Assembly: GCA_017461565.1 (NCBI GenBank)
Contig: JAFTXQ010000015.1
Location: 22,825 to 86,824, forward strand
DNA length: 64,000 bases
Source of the DNA: Oscillospiraceae bacterium
GTDB taxonomy: Bacteria > Bacillota > Clostridia > Oscillospirales > Ruminococcaceae
Direction of reading: 5' to 3'
How positions within the stretch are numbered: position 1 is the stretch's first letter; each line of letters starts with the position of its first letter. This document shows positions 1-7,580 of the stretch, in pieces. The notes below the pieces were generated by a model, which was not told the DNA's origin, did not search any database, and saw only the letters and a list, made by a program, of their open reading frames with translations. Made by a program: the position numbers and the translations under genes.

Positions 1-624
1 CACTTCGACTACATCAAGAACGGCGCAGCTTTCTACCCCGCACAGGAGGAGTCCGCTGCAGGCGCAGTTATGGGCAAGACCGATGACGGCTATCTGTACA
101 TCCTCGTTCACACAAACGGCGCTGATTGCGAGGCAGCTCTTCTGAACAACCCTCCCGCTGAGATGCCCGGCGCAGACGCAGGTGATGAAGGCGGTGTTGA
201 TGACGGCTTCGGCGTAGACGGCGGCGATATGGGTATGCCCCTTTCCCTCACAATGGCTGATGCAGCTTACGCAGCAGTTGAGTGGCCCGCTATGATGCCC
301 GTTGACGATCCCGAGATGATCAACAGCTTCTTCGGTATCGACTCCACCATCTGCGAGGATTACTACATCGCAAACCAGCTCATCTCCGCACAGCTCAACG
401 AGATCATCTTCGTTAAGCCTCTCGAGGGCATGGAGAGCGAGATCCAGGCACAGCTTGACGCTCACTTCCAGTATATCAAGAACGACGCAGCTTTCTACCC
501 TGAGCAGGAGCCTTCCGCTGAGGGCGCTGTAATGGGCACACTTGACAACGGCTATATGTATATCATCGTTCACGAGAACGGCGCAGCAGTTGTTGATGCA
601 GTAGTTGCAGCACTTACAGCTTGA
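1..624 (+). CDS. DUF4358 repeat protein, C-terminal part (5' end outside window)
   Basis: The frame is open from the first base, so the start lies to the left. The visible 207 residues hold the end of one DUF4358-like unit and a whole second unit. The two units share near-identical stretches (HF-YIKN-AAFYP, GAVMG, GYLYI/GYMYI, VH-NGA). They are separated by an acidic Gly/Asp-rich linker (about residues 57-77). DUF4358 proteins of Clostridia are usually secreted lipoproteins of unknown function with one domain; this one has at least two. A strong hairpin terminator follows directly. Family assignment is from pattern similarity; the signal peptide cannot be checked here. Confidence 0.7.
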   Translation, partial: HFDYIKNGAAFYPAQEESAAGAVMGKTDDGYLYILVHTNGADCEAALLNNPPAEMPGADAGDEGGVDDGFGVDGGDMGMPLSLTMADAAYAAVEWPAMMPVDDPEMINSFFGIDSTICEDYYIANQLISAQLNEIIFVKPLEGMESEIQAQLDAHFQYIKNDAAFYPEQEPSAEGAVMGTLDNGYMYIIVHENGAAVVDAVVAALTA

Positions 625-645
625 TCGGCGAAAAAACCGCATAAT

Positions 646-677
646 AAAATCGGGGAGAATCATTCTCCCCGATTTTT
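646..677. terminator. Bidirectional terminator between DUF4358 gene and topB
   Basis: A 15-bp perfect stem (AAAATCGGGGAGAAT and its complement) with a one-base loop, A-rich on the left and T-rich on the right, lies between converging genes and can serve both. Confidence 0.85.
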
Positions 678-707
678 CTATATACTTTGACAGGCGGAGC
701 GTTCCGC

Positions 708-2798
708 TTATTTTTCTATCTCCACTTTTACACGCATATCCTCGCCGAGGACCAGCTTTCCGCTTACTGTGTCTCCACGCTTTGTGGTGAAGCCCTTGAG
801 GGTGATGGAGCTTCCCTTGTCGAGTATCCTCTTTGCCTGTGTCTCGGATATCTCCTTGCCCCACATCTCCTTCATGAAGAAGAAGCCGCAGGCGCCACGG
901 CTGTCCTCGCAGGAGTAGGACTTCTGGAACTCGTACACATTCTTGCCGCACTTCGGGCACTTTCCAATAACGGGTAGCCTTGAGAAACGGAAAGGATTGT
1001 TGTCCCTTGCGGTATCCGTCTTGTTATCACTGACGAGCTTCTTTGTGAATTCGATTATCTCGGACAGGAACTCCTCGTCGCTTGCCTGTCCTCTTGCGAT
1101 GCGCTGTAAGGTGGTCTCCCATTCGGCGGTCATCTTTGCGGATTTCACGTTGTCGGGTACTACATCTATAACACGTCTGCCCTTGTCGGTGGGGATGAGC
1201 TGCTTGCCCTTGCGCTCCACATACTGGCGCTTTACAAGTGTCTCGATGATGGCGGCACGGGTTGCGGGGGTGCCGAGACCCTTTTTCTCCACGTCCTCAT
1301 TTTCGTCATAGTCATCGTTACCTGCGTGCTCCATGGCGGAGAGCAGCATATCCTCGGTGTAACGCTTCGGGGGAGTGGTCTTGTGCTCGGCTAGCTTCGT
1401 GCCCTTTACCTTTACGGTCTTTCCGACTTCAAGCGGAGGCAGTGTGCCTGCTGCATCCTCCTCATCCTCGTCGGAAGCGTCGGCAACGATGCCCTTCATG
1501 CTGGCCTTGATATCAGCCTCAAGCTGCTTCCAGCCGCCCTGCACCACGGTCTTTCCCTTTGCGGTGAACAGGGTATCGCCGCACTGCATCTCGGCGGTTA
1601 CGGTGTCGTAGGTGTGCTTCGGAGCCACTGCGCACAGCAGTCTTGCTGCAACAAGACAAAGCACGTTGTAGCACTCCTCGGTGAGAGTATCGAAATTATA
1701 TCGGGATATCTCCTTTGTGGGGAGCAGCGCATGATGGTCGGACACCTTGTCGTTGTTGATGAGGCGCTTCACGTCTGCCTCGCAGGAGAGTGAGTCATAG
1801 CTCTCGCCAAAGGGGAACACCCTTGCGCACAGCTTCACCATCTCGGCAGCCTGCGCCTCCATATCCTCGGTTATGTAGTTGCTGTCGGTCCTGGGGTAGG
1901 TCATCAGCTTGTTCTCGTAAAGCTTCTGGGCGCAGTCCAGGGTCTGCTGTGCGGTGTAGCCGTACAGCTTGTTTGCGTCACGCTGGAGGGTAGTCAGGTC
2001 GTAAAGCTTGGGCGGATTTGCGTTCTTCTGCTCCTTTACCACGTTCTTCACTTCTGCCTCTGCGCCGCAGGCGGATACAGCCTTTTCCGCCTCGGTCTGA
2101 CCCTCTATCTTATCGCTCTCGGCGGTGAACTTTCCGCAGTTTAGCACCACGGAATAGTATTTTGCCGAGGCAAACTGCTCTATCTTCTTTTCACGCTCCA
2201 CCAGCATAGCGAGGGTGGGTGTCTGCACACGTCCCACGGACAGCATATTGCGGTATTTCACGGTAAAGAGCTGGGTAGCGTTCATGCCCACTATCCAGTC
2301 TGCCTTGTTTCTTGCAAGACCCGAGCGGTACAGGGCGTCGTACTCGCTGCCGTCACGCAGGTCACGGAAGCCGTCACGGATAGCCTCGTCCGTCATGGAG
2401 CTTATCCAAAGGCGCTTGAATGGCTTGGTGCAGCCTGCCTGATAGTATACGTATCTGAAGACGCACTCGCCCTCTCTGCCTGCGTCGGTGGCGCAGATAA
2501 GCTCGTCCACGTCGTCACGGAGCATAAGAGCTTTAAGTATCTCAAACTGCGGAGCGGTGCTTTCAGCGACTGTCCATCTGAACTCCTCGGGGAGTATGGG
2601 TAGGTTCTCGAACTTCCACGGCTTGCAGTAGCGCTTGTCGTACTCCTCGGGAGAGGAGAGCGCCACCAGATGTCCGAAGCACCACGACACTATATAACCG
2701 TTTCCCTCGGTGAAGCCGTCTCCACGGCGCTTATTTGCGCCGATGACCTTTGCTATGGAGTTTCCTACCGATGGTTTTTCTGCAATAACTAATTTCAT
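708..2798 (-). CDS. topB: DNA topoisomerase III
   Basis: Type IA topoisomerase of 696 residues that relaxes or decatenates DNA by single-strand passage in the cytoplasm. The N-terminal TOPRIM domain begins MKLVIAEKPS with Glu7 and carries the acidic DAGREGE motif at 105-111. SVGRVQTPTLA (187-197) and the active-site Tyr301 in LMTYPRTDS follow. The C-terminus has a Cys4-type zinc motif (CPKC...C...C) and a TopoIII C-terminal repeat. Length and motif order fit the TopB family. It is a single-gene unit with its own promoter and converges on the DUF4358 gene. TopB is also common on integrative elements, but nothing nearby suggests one here. Confidence 0.97.
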   Translation of the reverse strand: MKLVIAEKPSVGNSIAKVIGANKRRGDGFTEGNGYIVSWCFGHLVALSSPEEYDKRYCKPWKFENLPILPEEFRWTVAESTAPQFEILKALMLRDDVDELICATDAGREGECVFRYVYYQAGCTKPFKRLWISSMTDEAIRDGFRDLRDGSEYDALYRSGLARNKADWIVGMNATQLFTVKYRNMLSVGRVQTPTLAMLVEREKKIEQFASAKYYSVVLNCGKFTAESDKIEGQTEAEKAVSACGAEAEVKNVVKEQKNANPPKLYDLTTLQRDANKLYGYTAQQTLDCAQKLYENKLMTYPRTDSNYITEDMEAQAAEMVKLCARVFPFGESYDSLSCEADVKRLINNDKVSDHHALLPTKEISRYNFDTLTEECYNVLCLVAARLLCAVAPKHTYDTVTAEMQCGDTLFTAKGKTVVQGGWKQLEADIKASMKGIVADASDEDEEDAAGTLPPLEVGKTVKVKGTKLAEHKTTPPKRYTEDMLLSAMEHAGNDDYDENEDVEKKGLGTPATRAAIIETLVKRQYVERKGKQLIPTDKGRRVIDVVPDNVKSAKMTAEWETTLQRIARGQASDEEFLSEIIEFTKKLVSDNKTDTARDNNPFRFSRLPVIGKCPKCGKNVYEFQKSYSCEDSRGACGFFFMKEMWGKEISETQAKRILDKGSSITLKGFTTKRGDTVSGKLVLGEDMRVKVEIEK

Positions 2799-2823
2799 TT
2801 GTGTACCTTCCTGAATAAACTGA

Positions 2824-2847
2824 GTTGCTGCAAAGCAGCTTTTTTAT
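2824..2847 (+). terminator. Small hairpin with T-run in the topB leader region
   Basis: GTTGCTGC-AAA-GCAGC followed by six T reads as an intrinsic terminator on the plus strand. On the minus strand it is a hairpin in the topB 5' leader, just upstream of the start codon. Its role is unclear. Confidence 0.4.
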
Positions 2848-2874
2848 TTTAACATATTTTGCAGAAAATTTCAA
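2846..2874 (-). promoter_or_regulatory. Probable sigma-A promoter of topB
   Basis: On the minus strand TTGAAA, a 17-nt spacer and TAAAAT lie about 50 nt upstream of the topB start. Confidence 0.6.
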
Positions 2875-2966
2875 TAACAGAAAAGAGGGAAATCGGAATT
2901 GGACGCAATGTTAATAAAACCGTTGTAGGGGCATGACGTTGTGAAACATCCCTTCATATTCCAATT

Positions 2967-4103
2967 TTACATATTGACGAGTCCGTAAAGCACATTCAGA
3001 AAGCAGTACCAGAATGAGATGCGCTCGATGTCGTCAGCCGCAACGATGTCCGAACGGAATACCGAAACCCCGTCGGACAGCACCAGATATTCACCGAGGA
3101 ACTGTCCCTTTTTAACAGGAGCTTCCGCCTGCTCCACAAAGGAATATTCATATTCCACGGCAGAAGCGCTGCCTTTTTTTATTATACATTCGCTGCCGTT
3201 TTGTTGCACGATAGGAAGCACGCTGTTACTTGTGCCATGGGTCACGGGGATGGGAGCAAGCCTGCTGCTGTCCGTTTCGGGCGTGAACTTTTCAAAGCTG
3301 CCAAAGCCGTAGTCCAGAAGCGCTTCTGCGCTGTCGAAGCGGGCGTCGTCGTCCTCACATCCCAGCACCACGGCGATAAGCCGCATATCTCCACGCTCGG
3401 CACATACTGTAAGGCAGCAGCCTGCATTGTCAGTCGTGCCTGTTTTGCCTCCGATAATGCCGTCATAATAACGGACCATTTTGTTTGTGTTTACCAGCTG
3501 CGTTGCCCCGTCCCGAAGATAATCCATCCATGTCAGCATCCAGCCATGATACACCTCATGCTTCATCAGCTCTGCCGCAACAACAGCAATATCACGGGCA
3601 GTGGAATAGTGACCGTTGTCGTCATAACCTACGCAATTTGTGTAGTGTGTGTCGTTCATCCCAAGCTCTTTTGCACGTAAGTTCATGCGCCTGACAAACT
3701 GTGCTTCGCTGCCGTCAGTATGCTCAGCCAGTGCGATACAGGCGTCGTTTGCCGAGGCGATGATCACCGCTTCGAGAAGCTCTGCGGCGGTCATTTCCTC
3801 GCCGGGTTCAAGCCAGATTATCGAACCGTCGGCATCCTGCACTGCTGAAGTTGCCTTTACGGTATCCTCAAGTGCAAGCTTACCCGACTCTATATCCTCC
3901 GCCCAGAGCAGCAGCGACATCACCTTTGTGACAGACGCCATCGGCAGCTTGAGGTCGGATTGCGACGACGACAGCACCTGCATAGTATCGGCTTCAATGA
4001 GTATTTCTGCTCTCGCCCCGCCCTCGGCATGGCTTACAGGGCAGAGTGGAAAAAATAGTATCAATAGCGCTGTGACGATGATAAAACATACTGTTCTCCG
4101 CAT
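2967..4103 (-). CDS. D-alanyl-D-alanine carboxypeptidase (PBP5/DacF type)
   Basis: Serine-type D,D-carboxypeptidase of 378 residues that trims the terminal D-Ala from peptidoglycan stem peptides outside the membrane. It has a signal peptide (hydrophobic residues 4-22, then SHAEG). The three penicillin-binding motifs are SVTK (Ser57-Lys60), SAN (117-119) and KTG (220-222). A C-terminal beta domain and a final hydrophobic or amphipathic helix (about 360-378) would hold it at the membrane. A strong RBS (AGGAGGTG) precedes the start. It is divergent from cdd and shares its roughly 115-bp intergenic region. In spore formers such paralogues can act in spore cortex formation; this one could be vegetative. 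Confidence 0.93.
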   Translation of the reverse strand: MRRTVCFIIVTALLILFFPLCPVSHAEGGARAEILIEADTMQVLSSSQSDLKLPMASVTKVMSLLLWAEDIESGKLALEDTVKATSAVQDADGSIIWLEPGEEMTAAELLEAVIIASANDACIALAEHTDGSEAQFVRRMNLRAKELGMNDTHYTNCVGYDDNGHYSTARDIAVVAAELMKHEVYHGWMLTWMDYLRDGATQLVNTNKMVRYYDGIIGGKTGTTDNAGCCLTVCAERGDMRLIAVVLGCEDDDARFDSAEALLDYGFGSFEKFTPETDSSRLAPIPVTHGTSNSVLPIVQQNGSECIIKKGSASAVEYEYSFVEQAEAPVKKGQFLGEYLVLSDGVSVFRSDIVAADDIERISFWYCFLNVLYGLVNM

Positions 4104-4166
4104 AGAAACACCTCCTGTGGTCTGGTTAAAATATATGGGCTTATCCGTAAAATATGCCCTGCATAC

Positions 4167-4195
4167 TTGATTTTAACGGCGTGAGGAGTTATAAT
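4167..4195 (+). promoter_or_regulatory. Sigma-A promoter of cdd
   Basis: TTGATT, 17-nt spacer, TATAAT, followed by RBS AAGGGGAGG and the cdd start. Confidence 0.75.
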
Positions 4196-4218
4196 TGTAG
4201 CAAGGGGAGGGTCGAACG

Positions 4219-4641
4219 ATGAACGAAGACATTATCATCCAACTTATCGGAGAAGCGATACAGGCAAGGGAAAACTCATACGCTCCATACTCGGGCTATT
4301 GCGTGGGAGCGGCGCTTCTGTGCAGCGACGGCGGGATAATCACAGGCTGCAATGTGGAAAACGCATCCTACGGCGCAACTAACTGTGCGGAGCGCACCGC
4401 TGTATTCAAGGCTGTAAGCGAGGGCAGGAAGAGCTTCACTGCCATAGCCATAGCAGGCGGAAAAGAGGGGGCTGCGGAGCTTGACTATGCCTATCCCTGC
4501 GGAGTATGCCGACAGGTGCTGAGGGAATTCTGCGAGCCGTCAGCGTTTATTGTCATTGTATGCAGGAGCAGCACTGATTATAAGATCATGACCCTGGAGG
4601 AATTGCTGCCGTGCTCTTTCGGACCTGATAATCTCAAATGA
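4219..4641 (+). CDS. cdd: Cytidine deaminase
   Basis: Deaminates cytidine and deoxycytidine to uridine nucleosides in pyrimidine salvage. At 140 residues it has the length of the small tetrameric class. The zinc site is typical: Cys56-Ala-Glu58 (NCAERTA) and PCGVC with Cys94 and Cys97, giving three Cys ligands and the catalytic Glu58. The substrate-binding motif GCNVENASYG lies at 43-52. It has a single-gene layout with its own promoter and a shared downstream terminator. Confidence 0.96.
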   Translation: MNEDIIIQLIGEAIQARENSYAPYSGYCVGAALLCSDGGIITGCNVENASYGATNCAERTAVFKAVSEGRKSFTAIAIAGGKEGAAELDYAYPCGVCRQVLREFCEPSAFIVIVCRSSTDYKIMTLEELLPCSFGPDNLK

Positions 4642-4663
4642 AGCATGATGTGACGAAAACAGA

Positions 4664-4698
4664 AAAGCCGCTTCCGAAGCAATGTCGGAAGCGGCTTT
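4664..4698. terminator. Bidirectional terminator between cdd and the amino acid ABC operon
   Basis: A 14-bp perfect stem (AAAGCCGCTTCCGA with its complement) and a 7-nt loop between converging genes. Confidence 0.88.
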
Positions 4699-4705
4699 AA
4701 GCTTA

Positions 4706-5506
4706 TCATGCGAGAGGGTTTTCCAGCGATTTTTCAAGGAATGCCTTGGTCTTTTCGCTCTTAGGATCGCCGAACACCTCGTCGGGAGTTCCTATCTCTT
4801 CGATAACTCCGTCTGCCATGAAGATGACCTTATCTGCAACGCTGCGTGCAAAGTTCATCTCGTGGGTGACAACTATCATTGTGCGGTCGCTTGTTTTCAG
4901 CTCACGGATAACACGAAGCACCTCGCCCGTAAGCTCGGGGTCAAGCGCCGAGGTAGGCTCGTCAAAGCAGAGGATATCGGGCTTCATCGCAAGCGCACGA
5001 GCAATTGCCACACGCTGCTGCTGACCGCCCGAAAGCTCACAGGGATAGCTGTCTGTTTTTTCGGACAGTCCTACCATATCCAGCAGCTTACGGGAGTTTG
5101 CGTCGATATCCGCACGTATCTCCGCCTTTTCGGCGGCGGACAGCTTTTTCTCGCTGCCGTCTATACGCATAAGCTCTTGCGCAAGGGAAACATTCTTAAG
5201 CACTGTGTACTGTGGGAACAGATTGAAGCTCTGGAACACCATTCCGAAATGCAGGCGCTTTTCACGTATCTGCTTGTCGGTGTACGCCTTGTCCTCGGCG
5301 TTGAATATCTCCTCGCCGTCTATCAGGAACACGCCCCTGTCTGGTCTTTCAAGGAAGTTTATGCAGCGGCACAGGGTGGTCTTGCCGCTTCCTGAGGAGC
5401 CGATTATCGCCAGCACCTCGCCCTTTTCGAGTGTGAAATCTATGCCCTTCAGCACCTCTGTCTTGCCGAAGCTTTTGTAGATGTCTTTTATTTCAAGAAA
5501 TGCCAT
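4706..5506 (-). CDS. Polar amino acid ABC transporter, ATP-binding protein
   Basis: ATPase of a GlnQ/HisP-type importer, 266 residues. It shows Walker A GSSGSGKT (36-43), Q-loop FQSFNLFPQ, signature LSGGQQQR, Walker B with DEPTSALDPE, and the switch His in VVTHEM. It is the last gene of the binding protein-permease-ATPase operon, 9 bp behind the permease stop. An insert around residues 120-140 is rich in Lys and Glu. Exact substrate (glutamine, cystine, arginine or other) cannot be told from the ATPase. Confidence 0.95.
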   Translation of the reverse strand: MAFLEIKDIYKSFGKTEVLKGIDFTLEKGEVLAIIGSSGSGKTTLCRCINFLERPDRGVFLIDGEEIFNAEDKAYTDKQIREKRLHFGMVFQSFNLFPQYTVLKNVSLAQELMRIDGSEKKLSAAEKAEIRADIDANSRKLLDMVGLSEKTDSYPCELSGGQQQRVAIARALAMKPDILCFDEPTSALDPELTGEVLRVIRELKTSDRTMIVVTHEMNFARSVADKVIFMADGVIEEIGTPDEVFGDPKSEKTKAFLEKSLENPLA

Positions 5507-5515
5507 ATTCGCTCC

Positions 5516-6226
5516 TTATCCGCTGTAATAGTTCAGCTTTTTCTCCAGGAAATTCAGAAGTATCGTCAGCAGACCCGAGAACAGCAGGTAGAACACAGCT
5601 ATGTAGAACAGCGGCCAGATGATAGCCTTCTGTGCGATGATATCCTGTGCGGACTGCACAAGCTCCACCACCATTACGACACGTGCAAGGGAGGTGTCCT
5701 TTACCAGTGTGATTATCTCGTTGCCCATGGGTGCAACAATGCGTTTTATCACCTGGAACAGCACTATCTTGAAGAATATCTGGCTCTTTGTCATGCCGAG
5801 GACCTGTCCTGCCTCGTACTGACCCTTGGGGATGCTCTCGATACCGCCACGGTATATCTCGGAGAAATAGCAGGCATAGTTGATTATGAACGCAATGAGC
5901 ACGGCGGTTATTCTTGGCAGCGCCTTAGCGCCGAAGATAAGTCCCGGTCCGTAGAACACAAGGATTATCTGCACCATCAGCGGGGTTCCTCTGATTATCC
6001 AGACGAACAGCTTTGTAATGCAGCGTATGGGCTTGAAGTCTGCCAGCGTTTTAACGAATTTTGAGCTTGCTTCCGATGCCAGCCCTTTAAAGGGTGCAAA
6101 GTTTGACATAGAGCCAAAGGTGATGACAAGCCCCAGCGGTATTGAGCATAACAACGTCACGCCGAATATCAGCAGGGTGGTCATAAAGCCCTCGGCAAGC
6201 TGTAACGTTACATCGATAAATGACAT
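5516..6226 (-). CDS. Polar amino acid ABC transporter, permease
   Basis: HisM/GlnP-family inner-membrane subunit, 236 residues. It has about five hydrophobic helices and the EAA-type loop contacting the ATPase (EAGQVLGMTKSQ, about 140-151). The insert between the first and second helices (about 45-60) is charged. It sits between the binding protein and ATPase genes in one minus-strand operon. Confidence 0.94.
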   Translation of the reverse strand: MSFIDVTLQLAEGFMTTLLIFGVTLLCSIPLGLVITFGSMSNFAPFKGLASEASSKFVKTLADFKPIRCITKLFVWIIRGTPLMVQIILVFYGPGLIFGAKALPRITAVLIAFIINYACYFSEIYRGGIESIPKGQYEAGQVLGMTKSQIFFKIVLFQVIKRIVAPMGNEIITLVKDTSLARVVMVVELVQSAQDIIAQKAIIWPLFYIAVFYLLFSGLLTILLNFLEKKLNYYSG

Positions 6227-6282
6227 AAAAACTATCCTTTTCAGATTTTCTGATGTTTATTGGAGGGCTTTCGCCCGTATAT

Positions 6283-6308
6283 AAGAGCGGCACTAAGGTA
6301 CCGCTCTT
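6283..6308. terminator. Hairpin between binding-protein and permease genes
   Basis: An 8-bp stem AAGAGCGG/CCGCTCTT lies in the 89-bp gap. On the coding (minus) strand no T-run follows, so it more likely limits read-through or protects the 3' end of the binding-protein mRNA than ends transcription fully. Confidence 0.55.
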
Positions 6309-6315
6309 TTTTGTA

Positions 6316-7116
6316 TTACTGGAAAGCGTATACGTCAGCGAGGTCGTACTTCTCAGCAAGTGCCTTGAGTGTGCCGTCCTCTACCATCTCTGCGATTGCT
6401 GCGTTGATCTTCTCCTGAAGAACCTTGTCCTCAAGACGGATACCGATAGCGTATTCCTCGGGAGTAAGCTCGATGCTCTCAACGATCATCAGGTCGGCGT
6501 AGTCTGTGCCCTCGCCGATGGAAGCCTTAGCCATAACATAGTCGATTACACCGATCTCTGTTGTGCCTGCCTTGATCTCCATAAGAACGTCCTTCTGTGC
6601 CGAACAGGGAACATACTCGTTTGTCTTGAGGGTCTCGTTTGTTTCGATAGCTGTCTGACCTGCGGAGCCGTTCTCGGCAGCAATGGTAACGCCTGTGATG
6701 GAAGCGAGGTCTGCGTACTTCTCAGCGTTATCAGTCTTGATAACAACTACCTGCTTGTTTCTGATGTAGGGAGTAGAGAAGTTGATCTGCTCCTTGAACT
6801 CTTCCTTGACTGTCATGCCGTTCCAGATAACGTCGATAGTCTTGGACTGAAGCTCTGTGATCTTCTGGTTCCAGTCGATGACCTGGAACTCTGCCTTAAC
6901 GCCAAGCTTCTTGCATACTTCCTTTGTGAACTCTGTCTCGAAGCCTGTAAGCTCGCCGTTCTCGTCGAGGTAGTTCATGGGCTCGTAGTAGGTGATACCT
7001 GCAACGAGTGTGCCCTTGTCCTGGATGTAGTCCCAGTCGGTCTTGTTGCCGCCTGCACAGCCTGTCAGACCAAGCGCCATGACAGCTGCCATAAATAATG
7101 CTGCTACCTTTTTCAT
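6316..7116 (-). CDS. Amino acid ABC transporter substrate-binding lipoprotein
   Basis: Extracytoplasmic binding protein (SBP_bac_3, family 3), 266 residues. The signal sequence ends in a lipobox with the lipid-attached Cys20 (GLTGC). The amino-acid-binding fold is seen in GTLVAGITYYEPMNY, GFETEF and the WNGMT segment. It is the first gene of the operon, as is usual for the most abundantly needed subunit, with a hairpin separating it from the permease. Its long structured leader may regulate it. Confidence 0.95.
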   Translation of the reverse strand: MKKVAALFMAAVMALGLTGCAGGNKTDWDYIQDKGTLVAGITYYEPMNYLDENGELTGFETEFTKEVCKKLGVKAEFQVIDWNQKITELQSKTIDVIWNGMTVKEEFKEQINFSTPYIRNKQVVVIKTDNAEKYADLASITGVTIAAENGSAGQTAIETNETLKTNEYVPCSAQKDVLMEIKAGTTEIGVIDYVMAKASIGEGTDYADLMIVESIELTPEEYAIGIRLEDKVLQEKINAAIAEMVEDGTLKALAEKYDLADVYAFQ

Positions 7117-7153
7117 GATAATGTTCCTTCCTTTTGTCTGTTTTTGTTATTCG

Positions 7154-7224
7154 GGTATCATAGCATTGTGATACCTTGCTAAAGCGGAATGGGCATACCG
7201 TATCAAACGGCAATAAGCCATTCC
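7154..7224 (-). promoter_or_regulatory. Structured leader of the amino acid transporter operon
   Basis: The roughly 105-nt leader can form two stems: 7186-7192 with 7218-7224, containing CCGT/ACGG inside, and 7154-7160 with 7169-7175. The hexamer at 7169-7174 is complementary to two separate sites (7155-7160 and 7200-7205), so two exclusive folds are possible. It matches no riboswitch class I recognise. Confidence 0.4.
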
Positions 7225-7229
7225 ACATT

Positions 7230-7258
7230 ATCTTACCACAAAATATATGGTTTGTCAA
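7230..7258 (-). promoter_or_regulatory. Sigma-A promoter of the amino acid transporter operon
   Basis: On the minus strand TTGACA, 17 nt, TAAGAT, about 115 nt before the binding-protein start. Confidence 0.75.
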
Positions 7259-7339
7259 CCAAAGCCGCCAAAATCGGCACTTTTTCCAACCTCAGACATA
7301 TAATGAGGTAAAACTTTATGCAAACAGAGGTGAACGAAT

Positions 7340-7570
7340 ATGCTTAAACAGCGTACACTCAGCGATATAGACATCGGCGGGCGTGCTGTTGTGGAACGTC
7401 TGCGCATCCACGGAAGTATGCGGCGGCGTATGCTTGATCTGGGGCTTGTCCCGGGGACTGCGGTGGAATGTGTGGGCAAAAGTCCGTCAGGTGATCCCAA
7501 GGCGTTTCTGATACGTGGTGCGGTCATCGCCATACGCTCAGAGGACAGCCGTGAGATCATTGTAAGATAG
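7340..7570 (+). CDS. feoA: FeoA family ferrous iron transport protein
   Basis: Small SH3-like cytoplasmic protein (76 residues) that works with FeoB in ferrous iron uptake. The conserved core RRRMLDLGLVPGT and the closing IRGAVIAIR strand are present. RBS GAGGTG precedes the ATG. It lies 10 bp upstream of feoB, so the two are co-transcribed. Confidence 0.93.
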   Translation: MLKQRTLSDIDIGGRAVVERLRIHGSMRRRMLDLGLVPGTAVECVGKSPSGDPKAFLIRGAVIAIRSEDSREIIVR

Positions 7571-7580
7571 GGGGTGCGGC

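Noticed and set aside
6253-7098. Long plus-strand open frame (281 codons) opposite the amino acid binding-protein gene
   Set aside because: It is antisense to a clear lipoprotein gene with correct motifs; the Leu/Cys/Val-rich translation has no domain and no RBS.
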